Origin: VBCK01 sp036270655
GTDB taxonomy: Bacteria; Pseudomonadota; Gammaproteobacteria; Burkholderiales; Burkholderiaceae_F
Length of the DNA: 64,000 bases
Direction of reading: 5' to 3'
Assembly (NCBI GenBank): GCA_036270655.1
Contig: DATBCD010000017.1
Location: 1-64,000, forward strand
This document shows, in pieces, positions 15,833 to 22,813 of this stretch. Both the position numbers and the translations under genes were made by a program. The notes under the pieces are model-generated. The model ran no database searches. It worked only from the letters and a program-made list of their open reading frames with translations, and had not been told where the DNA came from. The number at the start of each line of letters is the position of its first letter. Position 1 is the stretch's first letter.

Positions 15833-16246
15833 ATGAACCGATTCAGTCGAGCCTTCGCGCTTGCTGCTATTGCAGTGAGCGCCATGGCGACCGCCCCGAA
15901 AGGGGAGGCTGAGGTTGGCATCGAGATCGGAGCCCAACCCGTCTGCCCTTACGGCTACTACGACTATGCTCCGTATGCCTGTGCCCCCTACGGCTACTAC
16001 GGCCCGGAATGGTTCAGCGGGGGTGTCTTCGTCGGCGCCGGCCCCTGGTTTCGCGGCCCCGAGCACTTCCGTGGCCATGTGGATAACCGTTTTGATGTTC
16101 GCCACGGTTATCGAGGGCCGCTACCGGGCCGTGGCGATCACCCCGATCTGGCCAGAGGCTTCGATCATATTGACAATTTCAGAGGCAATGAGATGCGCGA
16201 AGGGGGCGGTCACGAAGGGGGCGGTCACGAAGGGGGCAGACGCTAG
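15833..16246 (+). CDS. Small secreted Tyr/Gly-rich protein
   Basis: 137 aa. A signal peptide (MNRFSRAFALAAIAVSAMAT, cut near KGEA-EV) is followed by VGIEIGAQPVCPYGYYDYAP, CAPYGYYGPEWF and GVFVGAGPWFRGPEHFRGHV. The C-terminus has a short tandem repeat, EGGGH-EGGGH-EGGR, from near-identical 15-nt units. Similar Tyr-Gly-rich exported proteins are common in Burkholderiales and Acidobacteria and are uncharacterised. GAGGAAGAA precedes the ATG. It converges with the AraC gene across a terminator. Confidence 0.75.
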   Translation: MNRFSRAFALAAIAVSAMATAPKGEAEVGIEIGAQPVCPYGYYDYAPYACAPYGYYGPEWFSGGVFVGAGPWFRGPEHFRGHVDNRFDVRHGYRGPLPGRGDHPDLARGFDHIDNFRGNEMREGGGHEGGGHEGGRR

Positions 16247-16302
16247 GGGGTGCGGCCGATCATTCAAATGAAATGATCGACGCTGCTGCACTACGGCGTA
16301 GA

Positions 16303-16343
16303 AAAGACTCTTCGCCGACGCCTTCGGCCAGCGTGGCGAAGAG
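16303..16343 (-). terminator. Hairpin terminator between convergent genes
   Basis: CTCTTCGCC (16308-16316) pairs with GGCGAAGAG (16335-16343), and ACGC/GCGT extends the stem inward. Read on the minus strand TCTTTTC follows, so it best serves the AraC gene. A separate inverted repeat (GATCATT...AATGATC) lies at about 16259-16279. Confidence 0.7.
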
Positions 16344-16352
16344 CGCTTGTGA

Positions 16353-17228
16353 TCAAAGCGAATTGCCGGCACGGAAGGCGCCAGGGGTGACGCCCGCCAG
16401 CCGGCCGAAGCAGGTTGTGAAATGGCTCTGACTCCTGTACCCGACCTTGCAGGCGATATCCGATATCGGTAACTTGGCTTCGGAAAGCAGCGCTTTGGCC
16501 CGCTCGATCCTGCAGCGCACGATGTATTGGTGCGGCGACTGCCCGGTCGATTGCTTGAACATTCGCGCGAAGTGATAGGCGCTCATCTTCAAATGAGCGG
16601 CCATGTCGCGAAAACCGATGTCGTCCGCCATGTTGTCATGCACGTACTCGACGACGCGCCGCAGTTTGAATCGGGGCAGCCCACCGGCTGTGACCGGAAA
16701 ACGAACGGCCGCCACGTACGTTGAAAGCAAGTGGCGCCCCAATACGTTCGCCACCGATTGGATGTACCCGCTATCCAGCCGACGGTGACGCCGCAATTCG
16801 CCCCTCAGCTCACGACCCAGGTGCCAGACGACCGGATCGAACGTTCCATACTGTCCGACGACTTCAATTCCCCGCATGCCGCGTTCATGCGCCGTCCGCT
16901 TCAGAAAGTCCGACGCAATCAGGAGCGCGGTCACATCGGCGCCGCGTTGCCAGGACAGCTTGTGCGGCTGGCCCGGTGGAATGATGCAGATCTGTCTTTC
17001 GCTAATCGGTCGCTGCTGGGCCAGCCCGCCCGGCGTTCTATACGCGATTTCCGCGGCGGCATGTTCGCCCGGAATGACGATTTCTATATCCGGGCGGGTC
17101 CGTTCGCGGGATACGGAAGGCTTCGCGCGGCCGTTCAAGACGCGCATGTCCGGACAGCTGGCTTCCAGCAGATCGGTGAATGCGGGCTCGTCTCCCACCG
17201 ATGAACTCGAGACAATCTGATCGCTCAT
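16353..17228 (-). CDS. AraC family transcriptional regulator
   Basis: 291 aa. The C-terminal 100 residues hold the double helix-turn-helix: MAAHLKMSAYHFARMFKQST, then GQSPHQYIVRCRIERAKALL and ISDIACKVGYRSQSHFTTCF. The N-terminal 180 residues are a cupin-like sensor (RQICIIPPGQPHKLSWQRGA). I took ATG 17228 (MSDQIVSSSSV) rather than the longer frame from 17267. It lies 35 bp after the SnoaL-like gene on the same strand, so the two are probably an operon and the SnoaL-like protein a candidate target or partner. The effector is unknown. Confidence 0.88.
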   Translation of the reverse strand: MSDQIVSSSSVGDEPAFTDLLEASCPDMRVLNGRAKPSVSRERTRPDIEIVIPGEHAAAEIAYRTPGGLAQQRPISERQICIIPPGQPHKLSWQRGADVTALLIASDFLKRTAHERGMRGIEVVGQYGTFDPVVWHLGRELRGELRRHRRLDSGYIQSVANVLGRHLLSTYVAAVRFPVTAGGLPRFKLRRVVEYVHDNMADDIGFRDMAAHLKMSAYHFARMFKQSTGQSPHQYIVRCRIERAKALLSEAKLPISDIACKVGYRSQSHFTTCFGRLAGVTPGAFRAGNSL

Positions 17229-17263
17229 GGCGTCATTTCCTTCGAGGATCTGCGATGGGTGGA

Positions 17264-17737
17264 TCACTCCGTCGCACGTTTAGGGTCCTCTGGCGTTGCG
17301 CAGTCCCTGCGGATCTGCCGCTCCAGTAACTCCAGATCAAAGTAATCTCTTCGTTCGATCACCTTACGAGCCTGCCACTCACTGACCCGAACGACAGTTA
17401 TGTCGAATTGCCTTCGAAACGGGACGGGCGCCATTCCTCCGGGCAACTCCATGGTGCAGACTGCCGTGCCCGTAAGACGAACGATCGAGCACGTGAAATT
17501 TCCGTCGGGACTTGCAAACAAGGTCAGATAGCGATCAGCATGAAGAACGCTCTCGGGAAACGCTTCGCAAAATGAGCGCGCCCTGACAAGGTGCTCCGCT
17601 TTCCCATGCGGCACCGGATCCCCATTCGCGTAGGCGATCAGGCTTTCCGACAGGAACTCCCCATAATCGAGCCAGCGGCGCTCGTTCCATGCACGATCGA
17701 TGGCGCGCAAGCAATCGATGTTTCTCCGCGCGGCCAT
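17264..17737 (-). CDS. SnoaL-like / NTF2-fold protein
   Basis: 157 aa, a cone-shaped NTF2-like fold: NIDCLRAIDRAWNERRWLDY, GEFLSESLIAYANGDPVPHG, then FPESVLHADRYLTLFASPDG, VRLTGTAVCTMELPGG and RRQFDITVVRVSEWQARKVI, ending ERRDYFDLELLERQI. This order is that of predicted ester cyclases of the SnoaL family. Catalysis is not assured, since many members only bind ligands. It is the first gene of a probable two-gene operon with the AraC regulator. Confidence 0.72.
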   Translation of the reverse strand: MAARRNIDCLRAIDRAWNERRWLDYGEFLSESLIAYANGDPVPHGKAEHLVRARSFCEAFPESVLHADRYLTLFASPDGNFTCSIVRLTGTAVCTMELPGGMAPVPFRRQFDITVVRVSEWQARKVIERRDYFDLELLERQIRRDCATPEDPKRATE

Positions 17738-17859
17738 CTGCGATCGCCCCCTTCGCGTGCCTGACAGTGCACGAGATGATCGTAGGCAGCATCGATCGCG
17801 AAGGGAAGTTAGGTCCCCATCGCTTACGGTTAGCTTGCGGGATATCGGCTGGCGAGCGA

Positions 17860-19647
17860 CTAGCTCGCAATTTCCAAAGGCGTCGGAGCACTAAGCCCTT
17901 GGAGCAACGCCTGAAACTTCCCCGAGTCGCGAATCGAGTCGAACCTCGGGTCGGTACGGATCCACACCGCGGACAGCTCCCGCTTCTCGACCGCCGCGGA
18001 AAGGGCCGCAAGGCAACGCGCTTGGTCTCCGACAGCGGCAGCGAGCGTTGCGCGGGCAAAGCAGCTGGAGCCCTGGGGCGGTTCCAAAAGGAGCTGACGC
18101 GCACGCTCTGGACGGTTCAACCACGCATCGAGCTCAGCTCCTGCAAACCAAAGGTCGGGGAATCGGTCGGTCGCGCGCTGGATCGACTCGAGCAGGGCTT
18201 CGGCTTGGCCAGCCTCTCCGGCAAAGACCTGGGCAAGAGCGCGATAGAAAAGTACCTCACCGCTGACATGCGGGCTTGAGGAAATAGCGTGTCCATCGAG
18301 CAGGGGCTGATAGTGGCGGGACTGATAGTGGCTGATGCTCTCGGCGATGTCCTGCTGCACCGAGAACGGTTCGGCCTGTCGCGCTTCTCTGAGCCGGGTC
18401 TGGGCTTCTTCGTGTCTTTCCAGGAACGTCAGAAACACGCCGTAAACGCGCGCGGCGCGCGCGTTCTCTCCCAGCTCGCGCGAACGCCGGAAAAGCGACT
18501 CGGCCGCCGATCGGTCCCGGTGAAACCAGGCGGAAATGGTTGCCAACGCGGCGTGCGCCTCGACAGAATCAGAGTCGATCTGCAGAGCACGTGCGGTCGC
18601 CGCTTTGGTCGCATCGAGGGCAACATCGTGGCTCATAAGGCCCAATCGATATAAATCGCAATGGCAGTCAGCGACTCCCGTGTGCCCGCGGGCGTAGTCG
18701 GGCGCGGATTTCGCGACGGCATTGAAAATCCTCAGGGCTTCCTGAAGTGCGCCTGGCGTTTGAAGATCCTGAAGTTGCCTTGCCTTGTGAACGCTGGCGT
18801 AGGCCTCCAGCGCGCCGCGACCAGGCTTGGCCTGCATTGATCGCATGCGCGAGCTGTCAAAGCGCATGCGGCTCAGAATCGTCGCCGCGATCTTCTCCTG
18901 AAGCGACAACAGGTCATCGTCGGACGAGTCGAATCGATCAGCCCAGAGAATGAAACCAGCAGGGTCCGACACTTCGACCGTCACCCGAAGCGTGTCGCCT
19001 TCGTTGCGCACAGTTCCCTGCAATATCGCGTTGACGCCCAGCTCTGCCGCGACGCCCGGGAACGCATTTCGCTGATCCTTGAATAAGAAAGCGGTTCCGC
19101 GGGAGATGACTCGGAGTCCGTCGGCCCGTCCAACGGCGTAGATCACTTCGTCGGTAAGACCGTCGGCGAAGCTTTCTACGGTGTAATCGTTGGAAAGAGC
19201 GCGAAAGGGCATCACGGCGAGCGCGGCGCCGTCACCTCTTTCGAAGATGCCCTTCTCGGAAGACCCGTCATTCGGGTTCGGCCCGGGCCGGGCCGCTTCG
19301 GCGTCGATCGTATTGAAGAGGGGAACGTAGCCACCGGTTGGCAGGCTGATTCGAATCGGGTCGCCTCTTCCCGAGCCCGCGTAGTACTCGTCCAACTTAC
19401 GCCGAAGCCGACGCGCCTCGACCCGAACTGTCGAATCTATCCGTGAGTCGTAACAGGGCTCGCGCCCGTAGACCGCGTTGCCGATGACCGCTTCTTTAAG
19501 GGTGGCGCTCGCGCCGTTGAGGGTCTGATCGACCACAAACTGAAGAAACGTCATCAGGCGATCGGAACTCGCGAAGATCGCGCTCCTGCGCAGACGAGCA
19601 AGCTGGTCCTGGACCGCGGACGGGGTTAGGTTGTTGGCTGCGTCCAT
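17860..19647 (-). CDS. TolB/FlgO-like and TPR protein with N-terminal regulator-like domain
   Basis: 595 aa. Residues 1-110 form a helical domain (LARLRRSAIFASSDRLMTFL, then VYGREPCYDSRIDSTVRVEA and RRLRRKLDEYYAGSGRGDPI) that recurs at the N-terminus of adenylate-cyclase-like TPR proteins. Residues 135-260 match the TolB-like/FlgO domain (AVMPFRALSNDYTVESFADG, GVNAILQGTVRNEGDTLRVT). The remainder is TPR (about 290-570). No signal peptide is present, so it probably acts in the cytoplasm as a scaffold or transcription-linked sensor. The start at ATG 19647 is chosen where homology begins. It lies upstream of the SnoaL-like gene, same strand, 122 bp away. A precise role is not known. Confidence 0.72.
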   Translation of the reverse strand: MDAANNLTPSAVQDQLARLRRSAIFASSDRLMTFLQFVVDQTLNGASATLKEAVIGNAVYGREPCYDSRIDSTVRVEARRLRRKLDEYYAGSGRGDPIRISLPTGGYVPLFNTIDAEAARPGPNPNDGSSEKGIFERGDGAALAVMPFRALSNDYTVESFADGLTDEVIYAVGRADGLRVISRGTAFLFKDQRNAFPGVAAELGVNAILQGTVRNEGDTLRVTVEVSDPAGFILWADRFDSSDDDLLSLQEKIAATILSRMRFDSSRMRSMQAKPGRGALEAYASVHKARQLQDLQTPGALQEALRIFNAVAKSAPDYARGHTGVADCHCDLYRLGLMSHDVALDATKAATARALQIDSDSVEAHAALATISAWFHRDRSAAESLFRRSRELGENARAARVYGVFLTFLERHEEAQTRLREARQAEPFSVQQDIAESISHYQSRHYQPLLDGHAISSSPHVSGEVLFYRALAQVFAGEAGQAEALLESIQRATDRFPDLWFAGAELDAWLNRPERARQLLLEPPQGSSCFARATLAAAVGDQARCLAALSAAVEKRELSAVWIRTDPRFDSIRDSGKFQALLQGLSAPTPLEIAS

Positions 19648-19828
19648 GAGGCTCCTCGGAATCCGCGTACCTGGACAATGTGCTTCCTTCGGCAAGGAAA
19701 TATACCCTTACAGACGCAGCTAACCGTAATCTCGGTCAGGGATTACACCGTCTTACGTATCTGTCGACCGCCCGTTTCGCTCGGGCCATGGGTCGGCCGG
19801 CGACAGTTGAAGATGTGACGCCTCCAAC

Positions 19829-20212
19829 TCAGCCGCGGAGGATCTTGCCGAGCTCGCGCCGGTCCCGCTTGGTTGGCCTGCCCTTGATCGATTTCGCCGG
19901 CTCGGCAGCACGCTGTTCGGCGCGCCGCTCGCGGCGCGCGACGCTGTCCGCGGTTTCCAGATACAGCTCACGCGCGACGCTCGCCGGGCCGCGTTGCGCC
20001 GATAGTGCCCTCACTACGACCTGGACTCTCTGGTCGCCGACCTGAACGTCGAGCATCTCGCCGACCCTGGCTTCGCGAGCGGGCTTTGTTCGCTCGCCGT
20101 CGACGCGTACGTGGCCGAGATCGATCGCCTGGCTGGCCAGCGAACGCGTCCGGAAGAAGCGCGCTGCCCACAGCCATTTGTCGAGACGAACTCGATCGGC
20201 GCCGGCGCCCAT
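19829..20212 (-). CDS. hslR: Heat shock protein 15 (S4 RNA-binding protein)
   Basis: 127 aa. The S4 domain occupies the first 65 residues (VRLDKWLWAARFFRTRSLAS, AIDLGHVRVDGERTKPAREA), followed by a basic tail (KSIKGRPTKRDRRELGKILR) typical of Hsp15. In E. coli Hsp15 rescues free 50S subunits that carry nascent peptidyl-tRNA after heat shock. It lies just downstream of recQ on the same strand, 60 bp away, and the two may share a transcript. Confidence 0.9.
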   Translation of the reverse strand: MGAGADRVRLDKWLWAARFFRTRSLASQAIDLGHVRVDGERTKPAREARVGEMLDVQVGDQRVQVVVRALSAQRGPASVARELYLETADSVARRERRAEQRAAEPAKSIKGRPTKRDRRELGKILRG

Positions 20213-20271
20213 CCGCTAATGTTAGGAGACTTTGGGATGCCTTGCACCGCTAGCGTGGCAATACGCCTGCA

Positions 20272-22158
20272 TCAACTCTGACGCCGGATTTCGGCGAGAA
20301 ACGCTTCCCCGTACTCCTGCAGCTTTCGTTCGCCCACGCCGAACAGTTCGAGAAGCGCCTCGCTCGTTCGCGGTTTGCGCGCTGCCATCTCGAGCAGCGT
20401 ACGGTCGCTGAACACCACGAAGGCCGGCACTTTGCGTTGATCGGCCAGCGCCTTACGCAGCGCGCGTAACCGCTCGAACAGGTCCGGATCCGGCGTCGCG
20501 CCGCCAGGCTCGGTCGGCGCGTTTTCGGGATGACGGGACCGTCTTTCCAACCCCTGCGATGGCGGCGCCACCAGGACAGGCTGCCGCTTGCGATCGCTGG
20601 AATCGACCGGCACGGAGAACACACGCGTATCGGCTTCAACTTCGCGCCCCAGACAATGGCGGCAGGAGTGTCCGCACGCCCCCATGTCTTCCGCAAAATG
20701 GGCGGCGAGCCGGCTCCAGAGGCAGCCGGTGCCATCGGCCAGGTTGAACATCTGCCGCGCCGCGCGCCGCTGCTGGGCGGCGACTTCGGTGTTCTGGACC
20801 TGGGAGCCGTCGAGCAGCCGTTCGAGCGAAAGCACGTCCGCCCACGAGTAGTACAGCACGCAGTCGGCCGGGGCGCCGTCGCGGCCGGCGCGGCCTATTT
20901 CCTGGTAGTAGCCCTCGATCGAGCGCGGCATGTCCCGGTGCAGAACGAAGCGAACGTTCGACTTGTCGATACCCATGCCGAAGGCGATCGTCGCGCAGAC
21001 CACATCAAGATCGTCCCGGCTGAATTGGTCCTGCGTCCGTGCTCGCTGCTCGGGTGGCATGCCGGCGTGATAGGGTGCCGCGCGCACGCCGTGGCGGGCA
21101 AGGAACTCAGCGGTCGCCTCGGCCGACTTGCGCGACAGGCAATAGACAATCCCGGACTGGCCGCGGCGTGACCGTACAAAGCGCAAAATGCGGTCGCGCA
21201 CGCGGTCGCCTTGTCCCTTTTTCAATGCAAACAGATGCAGATTGGCGCGGAAGAACGAGCCGCGGACCTCCAGCGGATCCTGCAGTGCGAGCTGGCCGAT
21301 GATGTCGCTCTTTACCCGCGGCGTGGCCGTCGCGGTCAGCGCCAGGACGGGAATTCCCCGGAAGCGCTCCTTGAGCCCTGCAAGGTTGCGGTACGACGGG
21401 CGAAAGTCATGCCCCCATTCGCTGATGCAATGCGCCTCGTCGACCGCGATCAGTCTCAGATCGAGGCCATCCAGAAGCCGGCCGACCGAAGCGTCGATGC
21501 CTTCGGGCGCGGCGTACAAGAGCTCGAAGGCGCCCTGCCGCAATCGAGCCACCCGCCGCGACCGCCCCTCCGGATCCAGAGACGAGTTCAGAGACGTTGC
21601 CCGGATGCCGACCTCGCCCATCGCATCGACCTGGTCCTTCATCAGCGAAATCAGCGGCGAGATCACCAGCGTGATTCCTCCAAGAAGGCGCGCGGGGATC
21701 TGGTACGTCACCGACTTTCCGGCCCCGGTGGGCATCACCCCAAGGCAATCCCGTCCGGACATGACCGCCTGGATAATCTCCCGCTGTCCGGCCAGAAACG
21801 ACGGATAGCCGAATACGTGCTGCAGTGTGGCCAGCGCGCGCTCATCGGCGGCGCTCGCCCGGGCGTGCCTGCAGCGCTGTGCGGCTTCGCGCAGGATCTG
21901 GAGGGCCTCCGCCGTGAAAAGCGACGGCGCGCAGCGGTACCGAAGGCGCAGGCGCGCCAGGTGCAGCTCGATGGCCTCTGCGGGAAGATCGACCAGCGAA
22001 CGTGCTGCGGCGAGCACGTCCTCGGGCGTGTCGCAAGGCGCCTCGGGAAGTTCCTCGACAGCCGGCGTCTGCGTGGCGTGCTTTGACAAGTTACCTTGCG
22101 CTCTTAGCGGCGTGGCCGGGACGAGGGAGGGCGTGCCTTGCGGCACGACGCGCCTCAT
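20272..22158 (-). CDS. recQ: RecQ family ATP-dependent DNA helicase with HRDC domain
   Basis: 628 aa. An unusual N-terminal extension of about 110 residues precedes the SF2 core, which begins at FGYPSFLAGQREIIQAVMSG. The motifs are Walker A MPTGAGKSVTYQIP, motif II VDEAHCISEWGHDFRP, III LALTATATPRV, V ATIAFGMGIDKSNVRFV and VI QEIGRAGRDGAPADCVLYY. A Cys4 zinc site follows (CLW...CGHSCRHC). Between it and the C-terminal HRDC (FERLRALRKALADQRKVPAF) only about 50 residues remain, too few for the RQC winged helix. TTG 22089 is an alternative start. It is divergent from the hsp20-lon operon. Confidence 0.9.
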   Translation of the reverse strand: MRRVVPQGTPSLVPATPLRAQGNLSKHATQTPAVEELPEAPCDTPEDVLAAARSLVDLPAEAIELHLARLRLRYRCAPSLFTAEALQILREAAQRCRHARASAADERALATLQHVFGYPSFLAGQREIIQAVMSGRDCLGVMPTGAGKSVTYQIPARLLGGITLVISPLISLMKDQVDAMGEVGIRATSLNSSLDPEGRSRRVARLRQGAFELLYAAPEGIDASVGRLLDGLDLRLIAVDEAHCISEWGHDFRPSYRNLAGLKERFRGIPVLALTATATPRVKSDIIGQLALQDPLEVRGSFFRANLHLFALKKGQGDRVRDRILRFVRSRRGQSGIVYCLSRKSAEATAEFLARHGVRAAPYHAGMPPEQRARTQDQFSRDDLDVVCATIAFGMGIDKSNVRFVLHRDMPRSIEGYYQEIGRAGRDGAPADCVLYYSWADVLSLERLLDGSQVQNTEVAAQQRRAARQMFNLADGTGCLWSRLAAHFAEDMGACGHSCRHCLGREVEADTRVFSVPVDSSDRKRQPVLVAPPSQGLERRSRHPENAPTEPGGATPDPDLFERLRALRKALADQRKVPAFVVFSDRTLLEMAARKPRTSEALLELFGVGERKLQEYGEAFLAEIRRQS

Positions 22159-22346
22159 ATCCTACGCGGCCAGTCGAACAGGAATTCAATACACTGCCAG
22201 CCTGATTGCGTCGCCTAATCCCTTGCAGACCGGTGGATGGCTGACACGCCAGGCCCGGCGATCGGTAGATAATGCGGCGACGCAGCCAGTCGGTGCCGGT
22301 AGTGCGACCGTAGAACCCTGAGGCGATCGCCCGGTCGGCGGGTCCG

Positions 22347-22375
22347 GTTGAAGAACCACGTTTGCCACCCCATTT
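22347..22375 (+). promoter_or_regulatory. Sigma-32 (RpoH) heat-shock promoter of hsp20-lon
   Basis: GTTGAAG (22347-22353), 14-bp spacer, CCCCATTT (22368-22375). This matches the RpoH consensus CTTGAAA-N11-16-CCCCATNT at most positions. It lies 31 bp before the hsp20 ATG, giving a very short leader. Confidence 0.75.
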
Positions 22376-22405
22376 ACGCTTCTTGTCCGAAAGAGGCACC
22401 TGCGC

Positions 22406-22813
22406 ATGGGACCACGCGATCTGTCGACCTGGATGTGGGGCGATGCTCTGTCCTTGCTGGAACAGGCTGAACGCCTGCACCGGCAGTTCGTCCGCGCCAG
22501 CCTTTCGGAAGCCCAGTGCTGGGAGCCGCCTGTCGATGTGGTGGAGAGCGATGGCGCCGTGCTCGTGCAAGTCGCGCTGCCGGGGGTGCCGGCTGAGGTC
22601 GTCGTCGTAGGTTTCGACCCCGGCGGGATCACGGTGTCCGGCGTAAGAGCCTTTCCCGCAAGCGGGGCGGCCCGCATCCACCGGATCGAAATTCCCTACG
22701 GCCGCTTCCATCGCCGTATTCCATTGCCGATGCACGTGCTGGAACCGGCGACCCAGGAGCTGGTGGACGGTTGCCTGTTGCTGACCTTCAGCAAAGCGAA
22801 GGTGTCTCGATGA
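22406..22813 (+). CDS. Hsp20/alpha-crystallin family small heat shock protein
   Basis: 135 aa. The alpha-crystallin domain spans about 38-130: WEPPVDVVESDGAVLVQVAL, then PGVPAEVVVVGFDPGGITVS and HRIEIPYGRFHRRIPLPMHV, ending LVDGCLLLTFSKAK. It is a holdase that keeps unfolding proteins soluble. The N-terminal arm is short. GAAAGAGG precedes ATG 22406. The stop overlaps the lon start (ATGA), so the holdase and protease are made together, under the sigma-32 promoter just upstream. Confidence 0.88.
   Translation: MGPRDLSTWMWGDALSLLEQAERLHRQFVRASLSEAQCWEPPVDVVESDGAVLVQVALPGVPAEVVVVGFDPGGITVSGVRAFPASGAARIHRIEIPYGRFHRRIPLPMHVLEPATQELVDGCLLLTFSKAKVSR

Noticed and set aside
16196..16246. Tandem GAAGGGGGCGGTCAC repeats as a regulatory repeat
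   Set aside because: They are in-frame codons for the Gly/His-rich tail of the secreted protein.
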